From Rhodococcus jostii RHA1 (GTDB lineage Bacteria; Actinomycetota; Actinomycetes; Mycobacteriales; Mycobacteriaceae): a stretch of DNA of 64,000 nt. Shown one piece after another: positions 17,028 through 25,798 of the stretch; positions within the stretch are counted from its first letter, which is position 1; every line of letters starts with the position of its first letter. Below the pieces are notes generated by a model. That model saw nothing but the letters and a program-made list of their open reading frames with translations. It had not been told where the DNA came from and made no database searches. The stretch is taken from the NCBI RefSeq assembly GCF_000014565.1, contig NC_008268.1:1612001-1676000 (forward strand), read 5' to 3'. The position numbers and the translations under genes were made by a program.

Positions 17028-17053
17028 CATGAGGCAACAGGGAGCCACCGAAG

Positions 17054-17773
17054 TCAGCGCCCCAGCGCCGCCGCCGCTGCCGCTGCCCGGGCGAGGGTTT
17101 CGTCGACGGCGTCGTAACCGCCGGACCCACCGCCCGGTCCGCCGTTGTCGGCGACGGTGCGGCGGGCGGAGAGGTGCACGGCGTCGACCCCGGTGCCTGC
17201 GACGGCGGCGATGTCCTCGACGCGGATCCCGCCACCGGCCATCACTTGGATCCGCCCGTGCGCGTGAGCGACCATGCCGGACAGGGCTTCGAGACCGTCG
17301 ATGCACCGCGGTGCTCCGCCCGAGGTGAGAACCCGGACGATGCCCGACCGCGCGAGCGTGTCGACTGCGGTCGCCCTGTCGGCGACGACATCCATCGCAC
17401 GATGGAACGTCACCTCGACCGCGTACGGGTCGATGCCGTCGAGCAGGCGGCGCAGAGCGTCGCGGTCGACGGACATGTCGGGAGTGAGTGCGCCGAGCAC
17501 GACCCCGGAGGCGCCTGCGTTCACCGCGGCCAGGATGTCGCGAGCCATGACCGCGATCTCGTCGGCGTCATAGACGAATCCGCCGGGCCGGCAACGGATC
17601 AGCGGGTGCACCGCGATCCCCTGGGCCGCAACCGCTTCGATCGTCCCGATGCTCGGCGTCAACCCGCCGGTCGCGCCGAGTGCGGTGCACAACTCGACGC
17701 GCACCGCGCCGGCACGTCGTGCGATCCGGGCGCCCGCGACGTCCTGGACCGCCAATTCGAGTACGGGTGTCAT
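17054..17773 (-). CDS. cutC: CutC-family protein
   Basis: A 239-residue TIM-barrel protein of the CutC family. Conserved stretches include RVELCTALGATGGLTPSIGT, HPLIRCRPGGFVYDADEI and EVTFHRAMDV, with LTSGGAPRCIDGL toward the C-terminus. CutC was named for copper tolerance in E. coli, a role that has been questioned; no enzymatic activity is firmly assigned. Its ATG directly abuts the nagB stop, so it is the last gene of the GlcNAc operon and is translationally coupled, which argues for a role tied to amino-sugar metabolism. Confidence 0.88.
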   Translation of the reverse strand: MTPVLELAVQDVAGARIARRAGAVRVELCTALGATGGLTPSIGTIEAVAAQGIAVHPLIRCRPGGFVYDADEIAVMARDILAAVNAGASGVVLGALTPDMSVDRDALRRLLDGIDPYAVEVTFHRAMDVVADRATAVDTLARSGIVRVLTSGGAPRCIDGLEALSGMVAHAHGRIQVMAGGGIRVEDIAAVAGTGVDAVHLSARRTVADNGGPGGGSGGYDAVDETLARAAAAAAALGR

Positions 17774-18553
17774 CTAGAACGACTGCCAGGAAGGCTTGTG
17801 TTCCAGCGCATACCGGTAGTAGTCGGCGAGTTGCAGCTTGCTCGCTGCGGCTTCGTCGATCACGACGGTCACGTGCCGGTGCAGCTGCATCACCGAAGCC
17901 GGGCAGAACGCGGATAGCGGACCTTCCGCGGCTGCGGCGATCGCCTCGGCCTTGCCCTTGCCGAACGCGATCATCACCAGGTGCCGGGCCTCGCCGATGG
18001 TACCCAGCCCCTGAGTCAGGACGTGGTGCGGGACGTCGTCGACGCTGTCGAAGAACCGCGCGTTGTCGAGGCGGGTCTGCTCGGTGAGGGTCTTGACGCG
18101 GGTGCGTGAGGTCAGCGCGGAGCCCGGCTCGTTGAAGCCGATGTGGCCGTCCGTCCCGATGCCGAGAAGCTGCACGTCGACGCCGCCTGCCTCGGCGATG
18201 GCTGCGTCGTACCGCGCACCTTCCTCCGCGATGTCGGGCGATTCGCCGTTCGGGCTGAGCACGCGATCGGTGTCGAGGTTGACGTGGTCGACGAACTCCG
18301 AGCGGATCACCGAGAAGTACGACTGGTCATGGCTTTTCGGAAGTCCGACGTACTCGTCCAGCAGGAAGGCCCGAGCGTCCGAGAAGTCCAGTCCGGACTC
18401 ACGGTGCCTGCGTGCGAGTTCCCGGTAACTCCCGAGCGGGGACGAGCCGGTCGCGAGGCCCAGCGTCGCCGGACCGCGTCGTACGTACCCCTCGACGATG
18501 TCCGCGACGGTCGAGCTGACCTCCGACGGTGTCTGCCGGATCACGATTTCCAT
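17774..18553 (-). CDS. nagB: Glucosamine-6-phosphate deaminase
   Basis: A 259-residue sugar-phosphate isomerase-fold enzyme. LGLATGSSPLGSYRELARRH binds the phosphate, LLDEYVGLP carries the catalytic aspartate, and GIGTDGHIGFNEPG holds the active-site histidine and glutamate. It converts glucosamine-6-phosphate to fructose-6-phosphate and ammonia. Its start overlaps the end of nagA by 13 bases. It follows deacetylation by NagA and feeds glycolysis. Confidence 0.95.
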   Translation of the reverse strand: MEIVIRQTPSEVSSTVADIVEGYVRRGPATLGLATGSSPLGSYRELARRHRESGLDFSDARAFLLDEYVGLPKSHDQSYFSVIRSEFVDHVNLDTDRVLSPNGESPDIAEEGARYDAAIAEAGGVDVQLLGIGTDGHIGFNEPGSALTSRTRVKTLTEQTRLDNARFFDSVDDVPHHVLTQGLGTIGEARHLVMIAFGKGKAEAIAAAAEGPLSAFCPASVMQLHRHVTVVIDEAAASKLQLADYYRYALEHKPSWQSF

Positions 18554-19725
18554 GCGAGTCCTTCCGTTTCGGCGGGCATTCCGCCGACGAACACGCCGCG
18601 GGGGCGCAGTTGGTGATCGGTCACGACGATATCGGCGCGGCGGCCCGGGGCGAGGGTGCCGCGGTCGGACTCCAGGCCGAGCAGCCGGGCCGGAGTCCTG
18701 GTGGCGGACGCGACGGCGTCGACGAGTCCGATGCCGCTGTCGACGACGGCGGTGCGCACCACGTCCAGCAGCCGTGCGGTGCCGCCCGCGATGGCCCCCT
18801 CGGACCCGTCGGCGGTCGCGAGCCGGGCCACACCGTGCGAGACGCGCACGTCCAGGGGCCCGAGCTGGTAGTCGCCATCCGTGACACCGGTGGCGGCCAT
18901 GGCATCACTGACGAGGACGATCTGGTCGGGCCCGACGGTGTCGAACACCATGGACACGGTCTCGGCCGCGAGATGCACTCCGTCCGCGATCAATTCGACG
19001 ACGATGTCGCCGCGGCCGGCCGCTGCCAGGAACGCGGCCACCGGTCCCGGCGCGCGGTGATGCAGCGGCGGCATCGCGTTGAATAGGTGGGTGGCGGTCA
19101 GTGGGCCGCCGGCGGCGTCGGCGATCCTCGCGGACGTGGTCGCCGCGTCGGTGTCGGTGTGTCCGAGGCTGGGTAGCACGTCACGCCGGCGCATCGCGGC
19201 GAGAAGTTCGCCGAAGTGCGCAGTCTCCGGCGCGAGCGTCATCGACCGGACGGTGCCACGCGCGGCGTCGCAGATCCTTTCGAAGAGAACGGGATCGCCG
19301 GGGATCACGGACGCGGGATCCTGCGCGCCGCACCGGGCACCGGAGATGAACGGACCCTCCAGGTGGATCCCGAGGAGCTCACCGCGTTCCACCAGATCGG
19401 CGAGAATCCCGGCCTGCCGGAGCAGGTCCTGCTCCCCTGCCGAGACGAGACTGCCGAGCAGTCCGGTGGTGCCGTGCTCGCGGTGATGGTCCGCGGCCTG
19501 CCTCGCCCCGTCGGCGTCGGTGTTGGGAAACCCCGCACCGGCACCGCCGTGGCAGTGCAGGTCGATCAGACCGGGCAGCAGTATCGAGGAACTCGGTTCC
19601 GGCAGCGGCACCTGTCCGCGGTACTGCGCCGCGGACCCGACCCAGGAGATTCGGTCGCCGTCGGTGGTCACCACACCGTCGGCGATGACGCCGTCCTCCA
19701 CGACGACCTTGCCCCGCAGGATCAT
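18541..19725 (-). CDS. nagA: N-acetylglucosamine-6-phosphate deacetylase
   Basis: A 394-residue amidohydrolase-superfamily enzyme. LLPGLIDLHCHGGAGAGFPN is the family opening, HLEGPFI carries the metal-binding glutamate, and LGHTDTDA and THLFNAMPPLHHRAPG hold the metal histidines. VSDAMAATG carries the catalytic aspartate. It removes acetate from GlcNAc-6-phosphate delivered by the adjacent PTS. The ATG at 19725 overlaps the ptsI stop (ATGA), so sugar uptake and catabolism are coupled. Confidence 0.95.
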   Translation of the reverse strand: MILRGKVVVEDGVIADGVVTTDGDRISWVGSAAQYRGQVPLPEPSSSILLPGLIDLHCHGGAGAGFPNTDADGARQAADHHREHGTTGLLGSLVSAGEQDLLRQAGILADLVERGELLGIHLEGPFISGARCGAQDPASVIPGDPVLFERICDAARGTVRSMTLAPETAHFGELLAAMRRRDVLPSLGHTDTDAATTSARIADAAGGPLTATHLFNAMPPLHHRAPGPVAAFLAAAGRGDIVVELIADGVHLAAETVSMVFDTVGPDQIVLVSDAMAATGVTDGDYQLGPLDVRVSHGVARLATADGSEGAIAGGTARLLDVVRTAVVDSGIGLVDAVASATRTPARLLGLESDRGTLAPGRRADIVVTDHQLRPRGVFVGGMPAETEGLAWKS

Positions 19726-21401
19726 CGACGCGCCCCGGACGCGAGAGCGGCGACCGCCGACCGTGCGGCCTGCGGGGACCGTGCGCGCCGTGCGGCGGCC
19801 GCCATCTCCCGGCACAGGCCGAGGTCGGTGTCGGCCAGACTGGCACGCACGGCACCCAGCGACGGGGCCACCATCGACAGGCTGGTGACGCCCAGCCCGA
19901 CCAGCACCGGCGCCAGCGCGGGATCGGACGCGGCCTCCCCGCAGACGCCGACGGGTGTGCCTGCTTCCGCTCCTGCCGCGCCGACCAGGCCGATCAGGTC
20001 CAGGACCGCGGGCTGCCACGGGTCGAGCAGTGGGGCGAGACTGCCTGCCATCCGGTCCACGGCACACGTGTACTGACTCAGGTCGTTGGTCCCGATACTG
20101 ACGAAATCGAGGTGCTCGAGCAGGTCACGCGCACGCAGTGCTGCCGAGGGGATTTCGATCATCGCCCCGACCGTGGCGATACCGAGGGAGCGGGCGAGCG
20201 CGGCGAAGCCCTCCGCCTCCTCCGCCGTCGCCACCATCGGCGCCATCACCCACAGGTCCGCGCCGGTGACGGCCGCCGCGGCGCCGAGCGCCTCCAACTG
20301 AGTGGCCGGAACGTCCGGGTAGACGGCGCCGACCCGCAGCCCCCGCACGCCGAGTGCCGGGTTCTCCTCCGCGCCGAGGTCGAGGAACGGCAGTGGTTTG
20401 TCGGAACCGCTGTCGAGTGTCCGGACCACCACCTTGCGTCCCGCGAACTGCTCCAGCACCGACGTGTAGGTGGCGATCTGTTCGTCGAGGGTGGGCGCGA
20501 TCTGCCTGCCGAGGTACAGGAACTCGGTGCGGAACAGCCCGACACCCTCCGAATCCGCGGTGGCGGCGCGGGTGGCGTCGTCGACGGTGCCGATGTTGAC
20601 GAGCAGTCCGACATGTGCACCGTCCCGGGTGCGGCCGGGTCCGCTCGTGGCCGCGACCCGCGCTCGCGCCTCCGCGAGCTGCTCGGCCACCTCTGCCTGC
20701 CGAAGGTCGCCGGGGTCGACGACGATCTCGCCGGTCGTCCCGTCGAGCACCACCGGCCTTCCCTCGACCAACAGGTCGAGGTCGGCGCAGTTCACGATCG
20801 CGGGCAGGCCGAGCGATTTCGCCAGGATCGCAGTGTGACTCGTCGGCCCGCCCTCGGCGGTGAGCAGACCGACCACGTCGCTGCCGCCGAGCATCGCAGT
20901 GTCCGCGGGCGACAGGTCCCGGGCGACGAGAACGAACGGGTACCCGGGATCGGGGATGCCGGGCATCGGCACTCCCAGCAGCACCGCGACCGCGCGATGC
21001 CCGAGGTCACGCAGGTCTGCGACGCGCTCGGCCAGGTACCCACCGAGGGCCTCGAGTTTGGCGCAGTAACCGTCGAACGCGACGCTCACGGCGTGTGCCG
21101 TCGGCATGCCGGCGCGAAGGTTCTCCTCGGCGGCGGCCACGATTCCCCGGTCGCGGGCCATGGCCGCCGACACGAGCAGGATTTCGGACGCGACGCCGTC
21201 CACCTGGGCGGCGCGGGCTTCGAGGTCGCCGGACACGGTCGCCAGGGCGTCCCGCACACGGGCGGCCTCGGCCGTGATCGATTCGCCTACAGGGTCTTCG
21301 GCCGACGTCGCGACCGGTGTCCCGAACGCGAGCCAGGGTGCGCAGACCAGTCCCGGACTCACCCCGAGGCCGTGCACGAGAACTTCCGTAGCCGTCGACA
21401 T
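19722..21401 (-). CDS. ptsI: PTS Enzyme I (phosphoenolpyruvate-protein phosphotransferase)
   Basis: A 559-residue protein. The N-terminal swivelling domain carries the phosphorylated histidine in LTAEGGPTSHTAILAKSLGL. The PEP-binding barrel shows GVGLFRTEFLYLGR, RTLDSGSDKPLPFL, a LGVRGLR segment and GTNDLSQYTCAVDR, and the catalytic cysteine lies in VGVCGEAASDPAL. It takes phosphate from PEP and passes it to HPr. The start overlaps the ptsH stop by one base. It is the only Enzyme I in the window and here is dedicated to a GlcNAc operon. Confidence 0.96.
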   Translation of the reverse strand: MSTATEVLVHGLGVSPGLVCAPWLAFGTPVATSAEDPVGESITAEAARVRDALATVSGDLEARAAQVDGVASEILLVSAAMARDRGIVAAAEENLRAGMPTAHAVSVAFDGYCAKLEALGGYLAERVADLRDLGHRAVAVLLGVPMPGIPDPGYPFVLVARDLSPADTAMLGGSDVVGLLTAEGGPTSHTAILAKSLGLPAIVNCADLDLLVEGRPVVLDGTTGEIVVDPGDLRQAEVAEQLAEARARVAATSGPGRTRDGAHVGLLVNIGTVDDATRAATADSEGVGLFRTEFLYLGRQIAPTLDEQIATYTSVLEQFAGRKVVVRTLDSGSDKPLPFLDLGAEENPALGVRGLRVGAVYPDVPATQLEALGAAAAVTGADLWVMAPMVATAEEAEGFAALARSLGIATVGAMIEIPSAALRARDLLEHLDFVSIGTNDLSQYTCAVDRMAGSLAPLLDPWQPAVLDLIGLVGAAGAEAGTPVGVCGEAASDPALAPVLVGLGVTSLSMVAPSLGAVRASLADTDLGLCREMAAAARRARSPQAARSAVAALASGARR

Positions 21402-21670
21402 CAGGCGGCGTCGAGGTCGGAGGCGAGCAGGTCTGCGAGGCGGTCGAGAGCCTCCTCGCTGCCCTCCCCTTCCGCGGTGATCGTCACCTCGGTACCGAAT
21501 TCGGCGCCGAGGGTCATCACCGCGAGCATGCTGCCTGCGTCCACCGGCGCGGACTCGCCTACCGCGATCTGCACTGCCACCGGTACCGCCGCGGCGGCCT
21601 GGGTGAACTGCGCAGCGGGGCGGGCGTGCAGTCCGACCTTGGAACCGATGAGGACCGTTCGTGTAGCCAT
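21401..21670 (-). CDS. ptsH: PTS phosphocarrier protein HPr
   Basis: An 89-residue HPr. The active-site histidine lies in KVGLHARPAAQFTQA near residue 16, matching the GLHARPA signature. The usual regulatory serine region reads VDAGSMLAVMTLGAEFGTEV, with a serine at the position phosphorylated by HPr kinase in Firmicutes, although actinobacteria generally lack that kinase. It shuttles phosphate from Enzyme I to EIIA. It lies between the EIIC and Enzyme I genes, 2 bases after the EIIC stop site. Confidence 0.95.
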   Translation of the reverse strand: MATRTVLIGSKVGLHARPAAQFTQAAAAVPVAVQIAVGESAPVDAGSMLAVMTLGAEFGTEVTITAEGEGSEEALDRLADLLASDLDAA

Positions 21671-21672
21671 GC

Positions 21673-22914
<1,242 letters not shown>

Positions 22915-23005
22915 ATCGGCCTTCTCTGTGCGCTTCGGTCGCCGAATCGGCGTCTGGTGAGTCCCGAAACCGGTGGCGGCGAGCGCGTCGTGCGGCTTCG
23001 GGCAA

Positions 23006-23054
23006 ACTATTGTGGACCAGCACCCCCAACGGGTACTGTCCGGTCATAACCAGT
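23006..23054. promoter_or_regulatory. Two DasR-like (dre) operator sites
   Basis: ACTATTGTGGACCAGC (23006-23021) and TCCGGTCATAACCAGT (23039-23054) each match the dre consensus ACTGGTCTAGACCAGT at 11 of 16 positions. Their ACCAG cores are 33 bases apart. A further ACCAG half-site lies at 23065. They sit between the divergent EIIC and EIIB genes, where a DasR-type repressor would control both arms of the GlcNAc locus. A DasR-like gene is 1.6 kb away. Confidence 0.6.
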
Positions 23055-23162
23055 TGCTAGTTTGACCAGGTGAGCACAGGATGTCAACAGGCAAATGTGA
23101 TCCAGCTAACCCATCCGGCACCATTCACCTGCGGCTCGAACACGAACTACGAGGGAGAACCG

Positions 23163-23393
23163 ATGTCCAAAGCGGACGCAATCATCAGCGGCCTCGGCGG
23201 TGCCGACAACATCGTCGAGATCGAGGCCTGCATCACCCGCCTGCGCACCGAGGTCAAGGACGGGGCCAAGGTCGACGAGGCCGCACTCAAAGCCGCGGGC
23301 GCGCACGGCGTCTTGAAGGCGGGCAGCGTCGTCCAGGTCATCGTCGGCCCCGAGGCGGACACGCTGGCCGAGGACATCGAGGACATCCTGTGA
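23163..23393 (+). CDS. PTS GlcNAc/glucose-type EIIB component
   Basis: A 76-residue stand-alone EIIB. IEACITRLRTEVKD contains the phosphorylated cysteine of the CxTRLR motif, and AHGVLKAGSVVQVIVGP is the family C-terminal strand. It accepts phosphate from EIIA and passes it to sugar bound to EIIC. The start at 23163 has GGGAGAACCG upstream. It overlaps the EIIA gene by four bases. Its size and separation from EIIC match the Streptomyces NagF arrangement. Confidence 0.93.
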   Translation: MSKADAIISGLGGADNIVEIEACITRLRTEVKDGAKVDEAALKAAGAHGVLKAGSVVQVIVGPEADTLAEDIEDIL

Positions 23394-23854
23394 GCCTGTC
23401 CGTGCAAGCTCCACTGCCCGGCCGCGTGCTCGCCCTGGCCGACGTGCCCGACCCCGTGTTCGCCGGACAGATGGTGGGTTCCGGAGTCGCGATCGATCCG
23501 CCGCGCGACCGCGGCGCCCTCGACGTGCTCGCGCCGATCTCGGGCAAGATCCTCAAACTGCACCCGCACGCGTTCGTCATCCTGGGCTCGGCCGGCGGCG
23601 GTGTGCTGGTGCACCTCGGAATCGACACCGTGAAGCTGAAGGGCGAAGGGTTCACCCTGCTGGCAGCGGAAGGCGACGACGTCGACGCGGGCGACCCCGT
23701 GGTGCGATTCGATCCGACCGAGATCGACGGCACCGGATACTCCGCCATCTGCCCGGTCGTCGTCATGGACTCCAAGTCGGATTCGGTGTCCACCGACACC
23801 ATCGGATCCGACGTGGCCACCGGCGACGCCCTGTTCGACTGGACGGCGCCGTAG
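23390..23854 (+). CDS. crr: PTS EIIA component (Crr type)
   Basis: A 154-residue glucose-type EIIA. APLPGRVLALADVPDPVFAG, VAPISGKI-like DVLAPISGKILKL, and VLVHLGIDTVKLKGEGF carry the beta-sandwich and active-site histidine. It takes phosphate from HPr for the adjacent EIIB and can have regulatory roles. GTG at 23390 overlaps the EIIB stop (GTGA). It completes a full PTS with EIIC, HPr and Enzyme I across the divergent promoter. Confidence 0.93.
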   Translation: MSLSVQAPLPGRVLALADVPDPVFAGQMVGSGVAIDPPRDRGALDVLAPISGKILKLHPHAFVILGSAGGGVLVHLGIDTVKLKGEGFTLLAAEGDDVDAGDPVVRFDPTEIDGTGYSAICPVVVMDSKSDSVSTDTIGSDVATGDALFDWTAP

Positions 23855-23914
23855 AAACTTCGACGTGGGGCGGGTCGGCACGGGCGTGATCGAGGCGCAC
23901 TTCAGCAAATGCTT

Positions 23915-23941
23915 ACGACGCGGAGGGAACACCGCGGTCGT
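23915..23941. terminator. Hairpin between convergent EIIA and DasR-like genes
   Basis: ACGACGCGG (23915-23923) pairs with CCGCGGTCGT (23932-23941) with one bulged base and an 8-base loop. Its position between convergent stops suggests a bidirectional terminator. Confidence 0.5.
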
Positions 23942-23950
23942 ATTCGTGGC

Positions 23951-24694
23951 TCAGACGCTGCGCTGAGCCCGCTCCCCCTGAACTTCCATCTGCAGTTGAT
24001 AGCGATCGGACCGGTACCAGCTGCGGGTGTGCTCGACCGGTGTGGGACCGCTGAAGGACACGCGGTCGAAGTACATCACCGGGGCGCCCTTCTTGATGCC
24101 GAGCAACGTCGCGATCTCCTGGCTCGCCCCGTCGGCGCTCACGGTCTGCTCCGCCCGGTCGATCGGCATGCCGTACTTGTCGGCGGTCGCCCGGTAGATC
24201 GAGCCGGTGAGGTCGAGGTCCAGCAGGCCGGGAAGCAGTGCCGCATTGAACCAGCCGTCGTCGACGCTGACCGGTTCGCCGTCCGCCAGCCGCAACCGTT
24301 TGACGTGATACGCGCTGGTGTCCGGTGCGATGCGCAGCGCCTTCGCAGTGGCCTCCGGCGCCGCGTCCTCCTCGCTCTGGAGCACCACCGTCGTCGGCTT
24401 GTGCCCCTGTGCCCGCATCTCCTCCGTGAACGAGGCCAGGTGGAGTTTCGACTGCACCGGACGATGCGCCACGAACGTGCCCTTGCCACGCACCCGCACC
24501 AGGTGACCCTCGTTGACGAGCTGCCCGATCGCCTCACGAACCGTGATGCGACTGACGCCGTAGTCCTGCATCAGCTTTCGTTCACTCGTCATCAGGTCGC
24601 CGGGCTGAAGTTCCTTGGTGCACTTGTGCAGCAGGATGGCACGGAGTTGTTCGTGCTTCGGAATCACGCTGTCGCGTAGATGTACGGGCATCAT
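23951..24694 (-). CDS. dasR: GntR/HutC-family repressor, DasR-like
   Basis: A 247-residue regulator. The winged helix includes GDLMTSERKLMQDYGVSRIT and VREAIGQLVNEGHLVRVRGK, then GTF, and the C-terminal UTRA ligand domain begins near LASFTEEMRAQG and includes GAPVMYFDRVSFSG and EHTRSWYRSDRY. This fits the DasR/NagR type, which senses glucosamine-6-phosphate or GlcNAc-6-phosphate and represses GlcNAc genes. ATG at 24694 is followed immediately by a second ATG; either may be used. It lies next to the PTS genes and near matching operator sites. The name is by motif and context, not by an alignment. Confidence 0.85.
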   Translation of the reverse strand: MMPVHLRDSVIPKHEQLRAILLHKCTKELQPGDLMTSERKLMQDYGVSRITVREAIGQLVNEGHLVRVRGKGTFVAHRPVQSKLHLASFTEEMRAQGHKPTTVVLQSEEDAAPEATAKALRIAPDTSAYHVKRLRLADGEPVSVDDGWFNAALLPGLLDLDLTGSIYRATADKYGMPIDRAEQTVSADGASQEIATLLGIKKGAPVMYFDRVSFSGPTPVEHTRSWYRSDRYQLQMEVQGERAQRSV

Positions 24695-24807
24695 TCCGGC
24701 GGCTCCAGCTCTGTCAGTGGTGGGACACATCGGATCAGGCAGTCGGACTGCAAAGGTCCCGTCCGGTCCGGTCCAACCACGAGAATACGTGATCCGGACG
24801 CTCCGGC

Positions 24808-25287
24808 CTACCGTGCGGCCTCGGCCAACGCCTCCAGATACTTGCGCGTCATCACCTTCTGCACGACCCGGCCGGCGGGTCCACCGAGCCGGGTGAACCA
24901 CCGATCCGGTGTGGAGAACGCCGAGATGGTCGCGAGCACGGTGCCGTCCGGCCGCTGTTCGACGACGAATCGCTCCTCGCCGCGCTCGGGGTGGCCCGGC
25001 AGCGTCCCGTAGGCGAATCCCTTGCGGTGCGGTTCGTCGAGCACGTAGACGACACGGCACGAGAACGTCAGCCGAAGCGGACCGATGCCCCATCGCAGTT
25101 CGACCGACGTGCCGGGCGCGGCCGCCGGCGCGTCGGCCCGTACGTCGATCCCGGCGCCGCGGTGCATCCCCCAGGTGCACAGGCAGGTGGCGGCTGCGTC
25201 GAATGCGTCTGCCCCGTAACCGATCACCTTCCGCTCGGTCAGATGGTGATATCCCGCGGGGAAGGGGACGTCGCGGCTCGCACCCAC
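24808..25287 (-). CDS. DUF1990-family protein
   Basis: A 159-residue protein with PAGYHHLTERKVIGYGADAF, GMHRGAGI and GFAYGTLPGHPERGEERFVV, matching DUF1990 proteins, a SRPBCC-like lipid-binding fold group with no known function. The first usual start is GTG at 25287. However, the upstream in-frame residues STSRDDLPAFTYPEVGASRD match the expected family N-terminus, and the codon at the natural start position (25332-25330) is ATC with GAGAGGA seven bases upstream. The true protein may therefore begin 15 codons earlier. It ends a minus-strand run behind a DUF1232 gene. Confidence 0.72.
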   Translation of the reverse strand: MGASRDVPFPAGYHHLTERKVIGYGADAFDAAATCLCTWGMHRGAGIDVRADAPAAAPGTSVELRWGIGPLRLTFSCRVVYVLDEPHRKGFAYGTLPGHPERGEERFVVEQRPDGTVLATISAFSTPDRWFTRLGGPAGRVVQKVMTRKYLEALAEAAR

Positions 25288-25356
25288 CTCGGGGTACGTG
25301 AACGCGGGCAGGTCGTCTCGGGAGGTACTGATGGCGGGATCCTCTCGGTCCGGACG

Positions 25357-25788
25357 TCACGAGCAGGTGGAAAGGCACGTTACCCGGCGCACGGTCTCGA
25401 GCCCCTCAGGGGTACCCGGCCAGTGCCGCGCCACGACCTGCGGACCTGCGCGGCGCACCACCGAACGAAGCGTGAGGCCGATGACGATCACGTCGTCGGC
25501 GTACCCGATGACGGGGACGAAATCGGGTATCACGTCGATCGGAACCGCGAGGTAGGCCAGCAGCAGGACGAGCCGGACGCGCACGCCCCGGGGCAGGTCC
25601 GGATCGGCGGCGAGCCGGCGCAGGAGACGGAGCAGGTCCGGCAGCACCCGGATCGTCTCCCCGAGCCCGGTGCCGTCGGGTCTCGATCGCCACAGCACGA
25701 GCGCCAGTACCGCCCAGACGGCCAGCAGGCCCGCTGCCGCGGCGATCAGGACGGGCCATGCCACCGCCCACACCTGCACCGGATCCAT
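25357..25788 (-). CDS. YkvA/DUF1232 small membrane protein
   Basis: A 143-residue protein with one or two N-terminal membrane helices (about residues 9-34) and a DUF1232 domain. The domain shows LLLAYLAVPIDVIPDFVPVI and GYADDVIVIGLTLR, the PIDxIPDFxPxxGxxDD signature. The function is unknown; the family is linked to membrane stress and cell-wall contexts. It starts 10 bases after the oxidase gene stop, so it is probably cotranscribed with it. Confidence 0.82.
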   Translation of the reverse strand: MDPVQVWAVAWPVLIAAAAGLLAVWAVLALVLWRSRPDGTGLGETIRVLPDLLRLLRRLAADPDLPRGVRVRLVLLLAYLAVPIDVIPDFVPVIGYADDVIVIGLTLRSVVRRAGPQVVARHWPGTPEGLETVRRVTCLSTCS

Positions 25789-25798
25789 ACGGCCGCGC

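Noticed and set aside
24708..24725. AGTGGTGGGACACATC upstream of the DasR-like gene as a dre site
   Set aside because: Only the left half AGTGGT matches the consensus; the right half is too poor.
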